From NCBI RefSeq assembly GCF_000427335.1, contig NZ_ATMR01000199.1:163177-227176 (forward strand): a stretch of 64,000 nt of DNA, written 5' to 3'. A model generated the notes under the pieces. It worked only from the letters and a program-made list of their open reading frames with translations, did not search any database and was not told the DNA's origin. Source of the DNA: Winogradskyella psychrotolerans RS-3. Its GTDB lineage: Bacteria > Bacteroidota > Bacteroidia > Flavobacteriales > Flavobacteriaceae. Made by a program: the position numbers and the translations under genes. The stretch's first letter is position 1, and every line of letters starts with the position of its first letter. Below, piece after piece: positions 10,353-21,316 of this stretch.

Positions 10353-13300
10353 ATGAAAAATTATTTCCACAAGGAAACGTTTGGATCTGTGCTTTTATTC
10401 ATCAGGTCCAAATCGTTTAATATTAGATCTGTTATAGTAATTTTTGGATCTTTACTATTGTTTGGTGCCTTTCCTTACTTCAGCGGACAAGGGCCTGGTT
10501 TAACATTACAAGACCACGGAACTATTGGGCCATACGCAAATTTAGCGTTTCCTGACGAAGCTAATATTGATTTAAGCATATCACATAGAATTGCTTACCC
10601 TAACTTAATATTTAATTCTCCTATTGTTTTTAAAACCGTACCCAACCAAAATCGCATTATTTTGGCGCAGCTCGATGGTGAAATTTATTGGTTTGATGAT
10701 GATGAAACGACCTTAACCAAAAACCTCTTAGTGGATTTAACTGATGAAGTTGGAGTCGTTCATGATGGTGGATTTCTTGGATTAGCTTTACACCCTGATT
10801 TTAATGCTGCTGTAAATCCTAAAAATTATATATACGTTTATTATACGTCCAAGAATAGCGCCGGACAAAATAGTCCGCCAGTTGGGTCTCATACAGGTCA
10901 AGGTTGTAATTGGAGTGAATCTAGAAATGAGTATCAAGGTAACTCATTAATTTTAGAGCGATTTGAAGTTAATCCAACTAATTTATCTTTTATTTTAGGC
11001 TCTAAAACAAATCTTTTTGATATAAGAATGTATGGAACAACCCACTATGGTGGTGGTATGGACTTCGGTGATGACGGTTTTTTATATCTAACTTTAGGCG
11101 ATCAAGCGTCTTGGAGAAGAGCACAAAATATGACCGATAATTTAAATGGAGGTGCTTTAAGAATAGATGTAGATAAAGACCCGACTAAGAGTCATGCTCC
11201 AATTAGAAAAAACAAAATGTTGGTTATGCTGGCGAATCTTCAGGGATTAATTATTGGATCCCAAACGACAATCCTTTTTTGAGTCCAGATGGCTCTCGCT
11301 ATGAGGAATATTATAGTGTCGGATTAAGGAATCCCTTTAGAATGACGAAAGACCGTGTTACTGGAGAATTTTATATTGGTGATGTTGGATTAAGCTCACA
11401 TGAAGAGGTTAACGTACTTAAAAAAGGAGCTAATTATGGTTGGCCAATATATGAAGGATTCGGGTTTCGTAATACCAATTGTGCTACGATGTTAGATGGT
11501 ATGCCACATGAAGAACCCTTAACAGAGTTTTCAAGAGATGACGCTAGGGCTTTAGCTGGTGGATTTGTGTATAGAGGATCAGCTATTCCTGATATATATG
11601 GAAAATATGTATGTGCAGATTATACTAGAAATGGAATTTTTACTGTAAATACAACTTCGGGTGATTACGAACAGGTATCCATCCTACAAAATGTGATTTC
11701 ATTTGGTGAGGATAATGATGGTGAATTGTATTTACTTCGACATGGTACTAATAGAAATATTCATAAATTAATAGAGGGTATCGATAATGGTTATGTGCCA
11801 ATGCCTCAGCTACTTTCTGATACGCAAGTGTTTTCTAACTTATCAACTCTAGAGGTCATTGATGGTGTTGTACCTTATGAGTTATACGAATCATTTTGGT
11901 CAGATGGAGCTTTAAAACGACGTTGGATTGCAGTGCCTAATAATGATGGTGTGCACAATGGAACTAATGAACAAATAAAGTATTCTGAATATAGCGACTG
12001 GGAATTCCCTCCAGGAACAGTTATTATTAAACAATTCGACTTACAGGTAGATGACAACGATCCATCAATTACTAAAAAAATTGAAACCCGATTTTCTATT
12101 GTTGATAAAGATGGTGATTGGTACTTTTTAACCTATAATTGGAATGATGCCCAAACAGATGCCATACTACAAAAAACGAGTTTAAATGAACCAGTAACTA
12201 TTTCGATAGATAATTTAGGAGGTACGAGAACTCAAATTTGGCATTTTCCATCAAATACAGAATGTAGAGCCTGTCATAATGAGGTAAATAAAGGTAATCT
12301 AGGACTAAAAACTAGGTATTTAAATACAGACTATACCTACGAAGAAACAGGACTAGAAAGAAACCAATTGGTAACTTTAAGCCATTTAGGCATTATTGAC
12401 CAATCCATTACTAACACTGATACAGAAAGTATAATAACAAATAAATCAATTGACGATCCGGTAGCTTCGTTAGAAGAAAGAGCAAGATCATATTTAGACT
12501 TAAATTGTGCTTATTGTCATAGACTAGATAACCCGATAAGAACTAGTTTCGATTTACGTTATTATAATAGTCTTGAAGCTACAGGAATATTATCAACAGG
12601 TATCTTAACTCCATTAGAGGTTGATCCTGATGAAAAAATTATTTATCCCGGTGATGCTTCAAAATCAATATTATATCATAAAATCAATAGTGTCGATCAA
12701 GCGATTATGATGCCACCTTTAGCCAAGTTAGAGATAGATGATCTTGGCGTTGATTTAGTAGAAGCATGGATAAATCAATTAGATACAGATATTACGGATA
12801 TTACAAATAATCCGAATCCCATGAGTAATTTGGCTCTTTTACCATCAGCTGTAGTTTCTGGATCTGTTGGTCCTAATGCAGATGCAGGTAGAGGTGCGCC
12901 AAACGAAATTCTATACGATCCAATGATTAAAGCTTACAAAACATATTCGCAATATGCAGAGTATGGATGGCCATATCAGTTTAATGCTGGTACTGTTGAT
13001 GAAGCTAATGGATTCTTTTTAAATGTTGAATGGCCAAATCCAAAATTTGTGAATTATATAACCATTGGAGGTGCCTATAGTAGTCAACCACAAACCAATA
13101 CAATGTGGCGTGTCAGTTACCTAAGAGAAGGGAATTGGATAACTTTAGACCAAGGTAAAGGTGGTTGGATCAAATCAGGTATTTATAAATGGGGAGGTCC
13201 TAATCAAACACCTATTCTTGCAGAAGCTATCAAAGTCGTCCTATATAGCGATGGTATTAATGATCTATATAGTAGTCATTTAAGAGGAAGGGGCGGAAAT

Positions 13301-15223
13301 TCAGGTGTAGGTGATAATAATCCTACAAATCCTTATTACAACGATGTTAATACACAGACGAAGGCAACCTTATTCCAGTTTTTGCCTTATCAGAATAAAA
13401 CGACTATAGAAAGCGTAGTTGCAGGAATTCAACAAACTACATGTGATGTATCTAATAATACCTACTCACAAGACTTAATTGTAACTTATACCAACCCTCC
13501 TACTACAGGATTTTTAGAAATAAACGGTCAAAGTTTTCCTATTACAACAAGTCCACAGACAATTACTCTAACTGGATTACTGTCTGACGGACAAGATGTA
13601 GAAATTGAAGCTGAATTTACTGATGGTTATAAAAGTGTTTATTTAAGTCATGCAACCGTATTCACAGCACCAACCAATTGTGTAGACTTAATCATTGGTA
13701 TTGACGAAACTCTAATTATCGATTCTGATTATACCGTTTCCGCTGTAGGTAAAATAGAAATATTTGAAGGAGGTAGTTTAACTATAACGGGTAATTTAAC
13801 TATTAACGGTGAAGTAGTTTTAAATTCCATTTCTAATAAATTTTCAAGTTTAATTGTTGAAGGTATAAGTACCGGAAATATTACCTATAAGCGGCACGTA
13901 AATGCGTTTAATAGTATCACTGGTAACGATTTAATATCTACACCTGTCAGTGGACAAACCTTTGGTAATTTTGCAGTAGATAACAACCAAAATTTATACG
14001 AAAACCCAAATGACACAACTCAGAAATTGTTTGGCCCATTCGATGAAACTAACGGAACTTATAGTGTTTACGAAACAGATACAAATGTTGCTACAATTTT
14101 AGAACTAGGAATGGGATATAGAGCAGCAAGAGAAAGTTTAGACGATACCTTATATGGTACTACATTAGCTTTTTATGGAGGTGTTAAAACAGATGCTGTG
14201 ACTAGAACTATTACGACTTCCGGATCTTCCTTTAACGGATGGAATTTAATAGGTAACCCCTACAGCTCTTATATAGATTTTGATACTTTCTTTAATCACA
14301 ACAAAAACCAATTAAATGCTGGTGCACACCAAGCTATTTATGGCTATGATGGTAATGCTTCTAATGGTTGGACCGTTTTAAATAATTTAACAACACAACA
14401 ATTAATTGCGCCAGGTCAAGGTTTCTTTGTTAAAAGCAAGTCTGGTGGTGGCTCCATTGAATTTACACCAGAAATGCGTGCTAGTGGTTCTAGCGATGAT
14501 TTTATATTAGGTAGAGGAATCTCTTCTACTCATATAGGTTATTTAAAACTGAAATCGAGCACTACAAATTCAGAATACTATACTGATATTTACTTTAATA
14601 CAAATGGAAGCTCTGGTTTAGATCTGGGTTATGATGCCGCGCTTTACAACAGTAACGTGCCAGCGTTTTCTATCTATACACACTTAGTAGAAGACAGTAC
14701 AGGATTGCCATTTATGATTCAGGCCCTTGGTGAAACAGCAATGAGTAATGTTACCATACCATTAGGTATTCATGCCAATCAAGGCCAAGAAATAACAATT
14801 GATATTTCTGAAACTGATATACCAAACACTATTAATATTTATTTAGAGGACACTTTTAATAATACATTTACACTGTTAAACAATAGTGACTATACATTTA
14901 TGGCGAGTAATGATTTATCTGGTATTGGTCGTTTTTATCTGAGATTTGAAACTGAAGTGCTAAATGTAAATAATCCTATGTTTGATGCCTTAAACATTTC
15001 AACTAATCAAATTAAGCGAACTATTGAAGTTACAGGTCAATTAGAAGAACAAACCTCATTTGTACTTTATGATATTCATGGACGTGTCATATTAATTAAC
15101 AAACTAGATGTAAGGTCTACAAATCAATCTATAGATGTTAGTCACTTAAGCACAGGTATTTATATTGTAGAGTTAGAAACTGTTTCAGGAGATAAACGCA
15201 TACAGAAATTAATAATCAGATAG
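10353..15223 (+). CDS. Secreted PQQ-type sugar dehydrogenase / haem-motif protein with T9SS tail, frameshifted at 11207-11213
   Basis: Two consecutive frames (10353-11282 and one running to 15223) are pieces of one protein of about 1620 residues. The first has a hydrophobic N-terminus and a glucose/sorbosone dehydrogenase beta-propeller start (GFLGLALHPDF, GGGMDFGDDGFLYLTLGD). The propeller continues in the other frame as NVGYAGESSGINYWIPNDNP and SVGLRNPFRM. Next comes a TIGR03806-like region with two CxxCH haem-binding motifs (CRACH, CAYCH), then a discoidin-like segment, and last a type A T9SS sorting tail (LSTGIYIVELE). The protein probably acts at or outside the outer membrane in sugar oxidation with electron transfer to bound haem. 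A six-A run at 11207-11212 is one base short of an open frame. This could be a sequencing error, a true mutation or a frameshift site. Confidence 0.85.
11207..11213 (+). other. In-phase A-AAA-AAC heptamer at the frame break of the sugar dehydrogenase gene
   Basis: The upstream frame reads AGA AAA AAC, so the heptamer sits in the X-XXY-YYZ phase of a -1 slippery site. A -1 slip continues CAA AAT GTT GGT, exactly the downstream conserved frame. No convincing downstream stem-loop or upstream Shine-Dalgarno stimulator was seen, so a one-base deletion in an A7 run explains it equally well. Confidence 0.5.
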
Positions 15224-15246
15224 CACAATTTCAAACTAAAATAAGG

Positions 15247-15280
15247 AACGCAAAATCTAATACTGATTTTGCGTTTTTTT
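15247..15280 (+). terminator. Rho-independent terminator after the sugar dehydrogenase gene
   Basis: A perfect 11-bp stem (AACGCAAAATC / GATTTTGCGTT) with a 7-nt loop is followed by a run of T, 24 bp after the stop codon. Confidence 0.9.
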
Positions 15281-15453
15281 ATTTAACAGTATGTCGAATT
15301 ATCATAGTAAAAAGCGCTTGTTCATATTTCAACAAAATAAGAAAACAAGTGTTTATCGTGGTAAAAAGGGATTACGTTAAGGAATATTTCTTTTAAGCTA
15401 AATAGATAAAAGAACAATACATACATTGTATAAAACTTTTAAAAACGAATACA

Positions 15454-15756
15454 ATGGATATAATATTTAAGTACCACGATGTAGCTACAAGCGATAGATT
15501 AGAAGCACATGCTAGAGAAAAATTAGAAACACTATTAACACGATACGATTTTATCATTAGAGCCGATGTGTTCTTTAAAACAGAAAACACAACTAGTGAT
15601 CAAACAGGAAAAATATGTAGTATACGATTAAGTGCTCCAGGCCCAAGATTATTTGCAGAGTCCTCATTTGACAATTTTTATGATGCTGTTTCTAAAACAG
15701 TTAATGAATTATCAAGTCAATTGGAAAAACGTAAAGATAAAATGAAAACATACTAA
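15454..15756 (+). CDS. hpf: Ribosome hibernation-promoting factor, HPF/YfiA (RaiA) family
   Basis: A 100-residue protein matching short HPF/YfiA proteins. It opens with a beta strand (MDIIFKYHDVATSDRLEAHAREKL), has a central basic/acidic beta sheet and ends in a helix with a Lys-rich tail. It binds the 30S subunit in stationary phase and inhibits translation or promotes inactive ribosome dimers. The short form lacks the C-terminal dimerisation domain of long HPF. It begins a run of same-strand genes; the next start is 3 bp beyond its stop, implying co-transcription. Confidence 0.9.
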   Translation: MDIIFKYHDVATSDRLEAHAREKLETLLTRYDFIIRADVFFKTENTTSDQTGKICSIRLSAPGPRLFAESSFDNFYDAVSKTVNELSSQLEKRKDKMKTY

Positions 15757-15759
15757 TAA

Positions 15760-16218
15760 ATGGGAAAGATAATGGGAGTAATTAGTAGAGATAAAAGCCA
15801 AATTAACTGTATTTATGCCAACGATTCAGATTTTGGAAAACAACTTGAAGGCTATTTAAAAGCCTCAGGAAAAGAAATTTTAATGATTAATATTAATGAA
15901 ACAATGCCAACTCCAACTCAATGGCAAGAGTTGGCAGTTGATCTTAATACAGGAATTGAAAATTTCCTAGATTTTTCAAAAATTGAAAACATGAATAATA
16001 ATTCTAAGTTTGATGCCAATGATTATGTCACAATTTTAGAAAATAACCCAAAAGCATTTCAAGGAGCAATTATTATTAATGGTAAAAAGACCGAACATAT
16101 TACAACAGTAACTGAAGTTCTTAAATATTTTGATAGTGACAGTGCTAACATAGAGCTTACTAACCAAGCTGAAGAAATAGACCTCAATAAATCTAAAGAC
16201 AGGGATAACTTTCTCTAA
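15760..16218 (+). CDS. ArsC/Spx-like thioredoxin-fold protein, possibly without catalytic cysteine
   Basis: A 152-residue protein that could instead start at ATG 15772 (MGVISRDKS), which fits my recollection of flavobacterial relatives better. It resembles the 'arsenate reductase family' proteins of this group: an N-terminal beta-alpha-beta, a middle helix (TQWQELAVDLN), and the late strand AIIINGKKTEHI where ArsC has its cis-Pro region. The single N-terminal Cys (INCIYAND) is not in a clear CX5R active site, so reductase activity is doubtful. It lies in an apparent operon with hpf upstream and the DUF1853 gene 24 bp downstream. Confidence 0.55.
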   Translation: MGKIMGVISRDKSQINCIYANDSDFGKQLEGYLKASGKEILMININETMPTPTQWQELAVDLNTGIENFLDFSKIENMNNNSKFDANDYVTILENNPKAFQGAIIINGKKTEHITTVTEVLKYFDSDSANIELTNQAEEIDLNKSKDRDNFL

Positions 16219-16241
16219 AATAGTTATACTTTTATTCCACA

Positions 16242-17051
16242 ATGGATAAAAGCACACTTTTACGTTATAAAGGCTATTTAGAAACATCTACACTACTTAA
16301 AACTATTGGTTTATCTGGAATTGATCAAATTAAACTCGGTTCAGAATCTGATCTCATAGGTGATGAGTTTGAGTTTAAAAATCAACGTTTGGGTAAACTT
16401 GTGGAGGAATTTGTTTTTTGTCAACTACAACAACAAGCTTCAGTAAAATGGATTGTTGAAAATTTACAAATTCAAAAAGAACGTAAAACCATTGGTGAAT
16501 TGGATGCGCTTTATTTTCAGGGCGATAAGCCTATTCACCTCGAAGTGGTTTACAAATTCTATTTATACGACTCATTAAATACATATAATGAGCCACTCGC
16601 CTATTGGATTGGTCCTAACCGGAAAGATTCGCTCTGCTACAAATTAGAGAAGCTAAAGATTAAACAATTTCCACTTCTGTTTAATAATGAAACGACTAAT
16701 CAACTTCTTAAATATAATATTGACACAGCAGGTGTTTCTCAAAAACTCTGCTTTAAAGCGCAATTATTTTTACCATATAATAATCCTGAAATAAATATAG
16801 AACCACTCAACGAAAACTGCATTTGTGGATTTTATATCTCGTTTAATGCTATTTCAACGTTTAAAACCTTACAATTTTATATACCTCAAAAATTAGATTG
16901 GTTGGTGATTTGTCATAATGATGTCTTTTGGGAAGATTATGAAACAGCCAAAATTAAGATTCAAGAAGAAATTGAAGACAAGCGTTCACCATTAGTTTGG
17001 TTAAAATACAGCGAGACTAAATTCGTAAAATGTTTTATAACTTTTTGGTAA
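16242..17051 (+). CDS. DUF1853 family protein
   Basis: A 269-residue cytosolic protein with DUF1853 hallmarks: an early LGKLVEEFVFCQL region, GELDALYF, and a central HLEVVYKFYLYD stretch resembling PD-(D/E)xK-type nuclease folds. Function is unknown. The nuclease-like reading is an inference from the D-x(n)-E-x-V-x-K pattern (GELDAL...LEVVYK). It is followed within a few bases by the pseudouridine synthase gene, suggesting coupled translation. Confidence 0.75.
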   Translation: MDKSTLLRYKGYLETSTLLKTIGLSGIDQIKLGSESDLIGDEFEFKNQRLGKLVEEFVFCQLQQQASVKWIVENLQIQKERKTIGELDALYFQGDKPIHLEVVYKFYLYDSLNTYNEPLAYWIGPNRKDSLCYKLEKLKIKQFPLLFNNETTNQLLKYNIDTAGVSQKLCFKAQLFLPYNNPEINIEPLNENCICGFYISFNAISTFKTLQFYIPQKLDWLVICHNDVFWEDYETAKIKIQEEIEDKRSPLVWLKYSETKFVKCFITFW

Positions 17052-17053
17052 TT

Positions 17054-17617
17054 ATGAAAGAGCACAGCTACTATAAGTTATACAAACCTTATGGATATTT
17101 AAGTCAATTTGTAAATCATCAGACTAAGCGAAAATCTAAAAAACTTCTAAGTGAGTTATTCGATTTATCAAATGATATTATGGCCGTTGGTAGATTAGAT
17201 GAAAAATCTGAAGGCTTATTATTACTCACCACAGATGGCCAGTTTAGTAATTATATAACAAGTTCGGCAATTGAAAAAGAATACCATGTAATGGTTGATG
17301 GTATAATTACTCCAAAACTAATTTCAGAATTGAGAAATGGTGTTGAAATTTCTGTTGAAGGAAAACCGTATAAGACGAAACCATGTAAGGCTGAAATTTT
17401 AACAGATACATCACATATTATAGAACGATTTGTTCGTGATGAACGTCATGGTATTACATCATGGTTATCCATTTCAATAACAGAAGGAAAATTTAGACAA
17501 GTGCGAAAAATGACAGCTAAAGTGGGTTTGCCTACATTGCGTTTAGTACGCGTTAGGATTGGAGATTACAAATTAGGAATTATGGAACCTGCTGAGGTTT
17601 TGCCTATTAGTTATTAG
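17054..17617 (+). CDS. rluE: 23S rRNA pseudouridine synthase, RluE-type
   Basis: A 187-residue protein of the RsuA/RluE family. The catalytic Asp is in GRLDEKSEGLLLLT (D49). The opening (YYKLYKPYGYLSQF) and the C-terminal EGKFRQVRKMTAKVGLPTLRLVR block are both characteristic. RluE modifies U2457 in helix 89 of 23S rRNA in E. coli, and the same target is inferred here. ATG 17054 is preferred over an ATG at 17030, which lies inside the DUF1853 gene and would add eight residues not seen in relatives. The 3' end overlaps the convergent gene by 11 bp. Confidence 0.88.
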   Translation: MKEHSYYKLYKPYGYLSQFVNHQTKRKSKKLLSELFDLSNDIMAVGRLDEKSEGLLLLTTDGQFSNYITSSAIEKEYHVMVDGIITPKLISELRNGVEISVEGKPYKTKPCKAEILTDTSHIIERFVRDERHGITSWLSISITEGKFRQVRKMTAKVGLPTLRLVRVRIGDYKLGIMEPAEVLPISY

Positions 17618-18341
17618 AAGCTTCCGCTGTCTCTTGAGCTGTTTTCTCTTTAATAGTAACCTTTTCATTCTGAAAAATAATGGTAGCTTTTACACCAGTA
17701 AGAAGATTCCATTCTTTAGAAGAAATCATATTACCTTTATCGTCATATACTACAAATTCCGCAGTATTTGGTCCAGACTCACCTTGGTTTAACGCCACAA
17801 TATCAACGGTGTTTGTTCCCTCTACTAAGTTTACCTCTACCCTTCTGTAACTACTAGTCAGTAATAAATTACTTTTAACAACAGCGCCATTTATTAAAAT
17901 CTGAACACGATCACCATCAGGATATTGATGATCTCTACAAACTATATTTACGAATTTAGTATCTACACGATGTTCTCCAAGAAATTGATCTGACATTGTT
18001 CTTATAATGCCACCTTTAACCGCTTCTTTTGTCCAACGTTTCTCATAAATTTCACTTGGACTTTTTAAACCATCATCATCGTCAGTCATTGAAAATGGTT
18101 TTTCGGTTTCTCTAATTACAAATTTTTCTTCATCTTCCTTAGAGCTCCCACCAGACTTTTCATTTTCTTTTTTTAGAATTGGTGCCACTTTCACTTTAAC
18201 TAAAGAAGAATCAGTTTTCTTCTTAGATTCTTCAGCAGGAATACGAATAGATTTAGTCTCTTTATCCTTAATAACTTGGGCAAAAACCGTTGTGCTGCAA
18301 AAAATGCAGAAGATAAATGCTATGATATTAATGGTTTTCAC
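17607..18341 (-). CDS. Exported protein of unknown function with a beta-rich C-terminal domain
   Basis: A 244-residue protein with a clear signal peptide (hydrophobic core IIAFIFCIF, cleavage after VFAQ). A low-complexity Lys/Glu/Ser linker (residues ~25-85) follows. The C-terminal half is beta-rich (DGDRVQILINGAVV, VNLVEGTNTVDIVALNQG, EFVVYDDKGNMIS), resembling an Ig-like or carbohydrate-binding sandwich. It is probably periplasmic or on the outer face of the cell. I do not recognise a named family. It is monocistronic as far as can be seen and convergent with the pseudouridine synthase. Confidence 0.7.
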   Translation of the reverse strand: MKTINIIAFIFCIFCSTTVFAQVIKDKETKSIRIPAEESKKKTDSSLVKVKVAPILKKENEKSGGSSKEDEEKFVIRETEKPFSMTDDDDGLKSPSEIYEKRWTKEAVKGGIIRTMSDQFLGEHRVDTKFVNIVCRDHQYPDGDRVQILINGAVVKSNLLLTSSYRRVEVNLVEGTNTVDIVALNQGESGPNTAEFVVYDDKGNMISSKEWNLLTGVKATIIFQNEKVTIKEKTAQETAEASNN

Positions 18342-18438
18342 TATTATATTTTTGTTTTTAAGTATTTGAGTAGTAAGTTACAAAAACCGTACCTATTTCA
18401 AATTAAAGATATAAAAATAGAAATCTTTACAAAAAAAG

Positions 18439-19952
18439 TTAAAACTTCCCGTTGAAGCTAATTCTTAACTTTCTATTATACTCTTCAAATAGCCAGTCTT
18501 TATAGTTTTGTGTACTATTCATAATACAATAACAGTACTGTTTTATTCTATATGCAATTTCATCTTGAAGATCTTTAATTAACTCTCTAGCATCATAAAC
18601 ATCTTCGCTATTATCAATGCATATTTGCGAATGTTGAGCAATAGAACGCTCAATTACAGTAAAGGATTTTTTACCTTCACTGATCACCTCTTTGTATTCT
18701 GACTTCACATCAAAATTTAATGTGTACGACTTTTTGAATTTCACTTTTAATGAATCTGGCATGGTATACACAAAATCGCGCTCTAATAAATCGTCATCTA
18801 CAATATTTTCTAAATAATAATCGGGATGTTTAAAAATGTGTTGCCAATCTACAGGCTGATTCCAAGGTCCAAATCGCGCTTCATTATTTCCTAAATCTAT
18901 GACTTGAAACGATTTTCGATCTTTATAAATTCGGCTACCACGACCAATCATTTGAAAATATAAGGTTAAAGAACGTGTCGCTCTATTCAAAATTATTGAT
19001 TCTACAGAGGGTTCATCAAAACCAGTAGTCAGTATACTTACTGAAGATAATACCGCATCTGGAGTATGCTTAAACCATTTTAAAATATCTTTACGATCTT
19101 GCTTAGTGGTGGTATTATCTAAATGTTGCACATTATATCCCGCCTTTTTAAAGGTATGATAAACTTCTTTAGAGGTGTAAATTCCATTATTGAAAATCAG
19201 CGTTTTTTTACCTTTCGCCATCTCTTCGTAAGCCATTAATAGCTTAGATTGCATTAAACTATTAGTATATAATGCTTCTGAAGATTTAACCGTATAATCA
19301 CCATTAATACCAATCTTTAAAGATGTAAGTCCAACATCATAATTAGAAACTTCCGCATTCGCAAGAAATCCGTTTTTTATTAAGGTTGAAATATCGTCAC
19401 CAACAATTAATTTGTTATAATTATCTTTCATTGGTAGTTTAATATTACTACTCAATGGCGTTGCTGTAACACCTAAGATAAAGCAGTTTTCGAAAAACTT
19501 AAATAGTTTTCTAAACGAATTGTAATGTGCTTCATCAATAATTACTAAACCCACATTTTTTAATTCGAAATCTTTGTCCGATAAGCGATTATTTAAGGTT
19601 TCAACCATCGCTACAAAACATTGAAAATCATCTTGATCTGGAAGCGTTTTAACTTTACTATTAATTACTTTATTCTTAACATTAAAACCAGACAATACAT
19701 TAGAGGTTTGTTTACAAAGCTCAATTCTGTGTGTAAGAATCACTACTTTTTTCTGATGCTGCTCAACATAACGCCTAACGATTTCAGAAAAATAACCGTT
19801 TTTCCTCCACCTGTTGGTAACTGATATAGAAGGTTAAAATCATCAGCCTCATCTCGCATTACATCAAAAATGCGATTAAGGTCTTTGATCTGATAATCAT
19901 ATAGACTTTTCTCAGTAGCATTTTGTTGAATGGTTCCGTTTTCTGACGACAT
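18439..19952 (-). CDS. DEAD/DEAH-box superfamily II helicase, frameshifted at 19788-19792
   Basis: Two frames (19952-19743, then 19743-18439) encode one SF2 helicase of about 500 residues. The N-terminal piece has the Q-like YQIKDLNRIFD region and Walker A (LPTGGGKT, residues 45-52). The second carries VILTHRIELCKQT (motif Ia), VIIDEAHYNSF (DEAH box), GVTATP (motif III-like) and the helicase C domain (TTGFDEPS, YFQMIGRGSRI). The break lies in a T run of five on the coding strand; six T would give VIFSEIVRRYVEQHQKKVVILTHR as one frame. Typical members are RadD-like repair or restriction-type helicases. The exact role is unknown. Confidence 0.85.
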
Positions 19953-19973
19953 AGAATAATTTTAGCACTTAAT

Positions 19974-19981
19974 TAATTTTG
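19974..19981 (+). promoter_or_regulatory. Bacteroidota -7 box upstream of exbD
   Basis: TAATTTTG matches TAnnTTTG. It lies 108 bp before the exbD start and just outside the divergent helicase gene. A clear -33 element was not identified. Confidence 0.45.
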
Positions 19982-20088
19982 CAAAAATAGCACATTGTAA
20001 AGGTTTATGGAATGAATTGTTAAGAAGATTTTACAAGATTGGTATCGTTATTGTGTTTAACATACTATTAACATTTAAATCAAATATT

Positions 20089-20655
20089 ATGAAATCATTT
20101 AGAAGACATTCTGTATCGGTCAATGCAGGATCCATGGCAGACATTGCTTTTTTGCTACTAATTTTCTTTTTAGTAACTACAACCATTTCTGCAGACAAAG
20201 GTATTTTAAGAAAACTACCACCTATTTGCGATACAGCTGATTGTATAGCTAATATTCCCGAACGAAATTTATTGCGAATTTCAATGAACGAAAATCAAGA
20301 AATTATGATTGAGGATGCTATTGTTGAATTGGCTGATGTCAAAAAAATAGTTGAAACGTTTATTGATAATAATGGAATTGGAAGTTGTAATTTTTGTGAA
20401 GGCAATCAATCCCAAGAGTCATCTGATCATCCCAAAGTTGCTGTAATTTCTTTACAACTTGCTTCATTAACTAAATACGAACGCTTTATTTCGGTACAAG
20501 ATGAAATTACTAAAGCGTATTACGATTTAAGAACGCGTTATGCCAAAGAAACTTATAATAAAACACCTGATCACTTAACCAAAACTGAATTAGTTGACGT
20601 ACAAAGGGCCTATCCTTTTTTAGTTTCTGAAATTATGCTAAAACGATCTAATTAG
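20089..20655 (+). CDS. exbD: ExbD/TolR family biopolymer transport protein
   Basis: A 188-residue protein. A short basic cytoplasmic start (MKSFRRHSVSVNAGSMAD) precedes a single membrane helix (IAFLLLIFFLVTTTI) with the conserved Asp just before it, then a periplasmic domain. This is the proton-channel partner of ExbB in TonB energisation. ATG 20089 is chosen because the upstream in-frame ATG at 20017 would add a second hydrophobic segment not found in the family. The gene stands alone, without exbB or tonB nearby, so it is probably an accessory ExbD. The extended C-terminus with a CNFC pair is typical of the flavobacterial second ExbD. Confidence 0.88.
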   Translation: MKSFRRHSVSVNAGSMADIAFLLLIFFLVTTTISADKGILRKLPPICDTADCIANIPERNLLRISMNENQEIMIEDAIVELADVKKIVETFIDNNGIGSCNFCEGNQSQESSDHPKVAVISLQLASLTKYERFISVQDEITKAYYDLRTRYAKETYNKTPDHLTKTELVDVQRAYPFLVSEIMLKRSN

Positions 20656-21064
20656 AAATGGAATCTTTTGTTTGAATACAATATTCAATCTTGAGTTTCT
20701 TTTTGCCCCATTTTTTAGCTCTTTTTACATCATTACCCATATAAATATCGATGCGCTTTTTATAGCGACGATTCATTTTATCTTTAACTATATATAAACT
20801 ATCAAAACCTTGAATTTTCACTTTGGTGTTGTGAACTAAACCAGAATCTAATAAATCACGAGACACAGCAATATATCGTAATCCAGGTTTTAAACTATCT
20901 CCAAAAGCGGTAATACTGGGGTTAGAATTCGTTTGGTATGCTAAAGAATTATAAGCAGTAGCAGTTACTTTTAAAGTGGTTTTATGACAAGTAGAATCTG
21001 CATTAGTATTGCAATTAAGCAAGCTAATACAGATTATCATTATAAAATAGAATCTAGTTTTCAT
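20648..21064 (-). CDS. Secreted 3D-domain protein (double-psi barrel, MltA/RlpA-like)
   Basis: A 138-residue protein with an N-terminal hydrophobic segment ending in a lipobox-like LLNC, so probably a lipoprotein. The rest is a 3D domain: VTATAYNSLAYQT, ITAFGDSLKPGLRYIAVSRDLL, and the Asp cluster in VKDKMNRRYKKRIDIYMG. Such domains occur in peptidoglycan-acting proteins. Catalysis here is not demonstrated. It is convergent with exbD, overlapping by 8 bp. Confidence 0.8.
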   Translation of the reverse strand: MKTRFYFIMIICISLLNCNTNADSTCHKTTLKVTATAYNSLAYQTNSNPSITAFGDSLKPGLRYIAVSRDLLDSGLVHNTKVKIQGFDSLYIVKDKMNRRYKKRIDIYMGNDVKRAKKWGKKKLKIEYCIQTKDSISN

Positions 21065-21185
21065 TCTTATAAATATACATTGAAAATCATTAAATTTTGT
21101 TAAAATGAATTATGTTATACATAGTACTGTAACAAATTAAGAATTTCATCGTCTATTAAGTATAACCAATTAAAAAACAACAATT

Positions 21186-21272
21186 ATGAGAACTTTAAAC
21201 AACAATCAATTATCTAGTACTTCGACTGAAACTAAAAGCTTTGCTTGGAACCTAAAAAGACGTTACAGATAA
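21186..21272 (+). CDS. Candidate 28-residue peptide
   Basis: ATG 21186 to TAA 21272 encodes a peptide beginning MRTLNNNQLSS and ending in basic, aromatic WNLKRRYR. It lies in a 410-bp gap between divergent genes. A second small frame with a similar beginning (MRxL) and a strong terminator follow. Leader AATT-ATGAGA is shared with that second frame. No known family is recognised. It may be a real small protein, a secreted peptide precursor or a chance frame. Confidence 0.4.
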   Translation: MRTLNNNQLSSTSTETKSFAWNLKRRYR

Positions 21273-21286
21273 TAGCACTAAATTTC

Positions 21287-21308
21287 ATCAATCAATCAAT
21301 CAATCAAT
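21287..21308. repeat. Short ATCA tandem repeat
   Basis: Five tandem copies of the tetranucleotide ATCA lie between the two tiny reading frames. The length could be variable by slippage. Confidence 0.7.
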
Positions 21309-21316
21309 TAATTATT

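Noticed and set aside
17030..17053. ATG 17030 as start of the pseudouridine synthase
   Set aside because: It lies inside the preceding gene and adds non-conserved residues; ATG 17054 gives the expected KEHSYYKLYKP opening.
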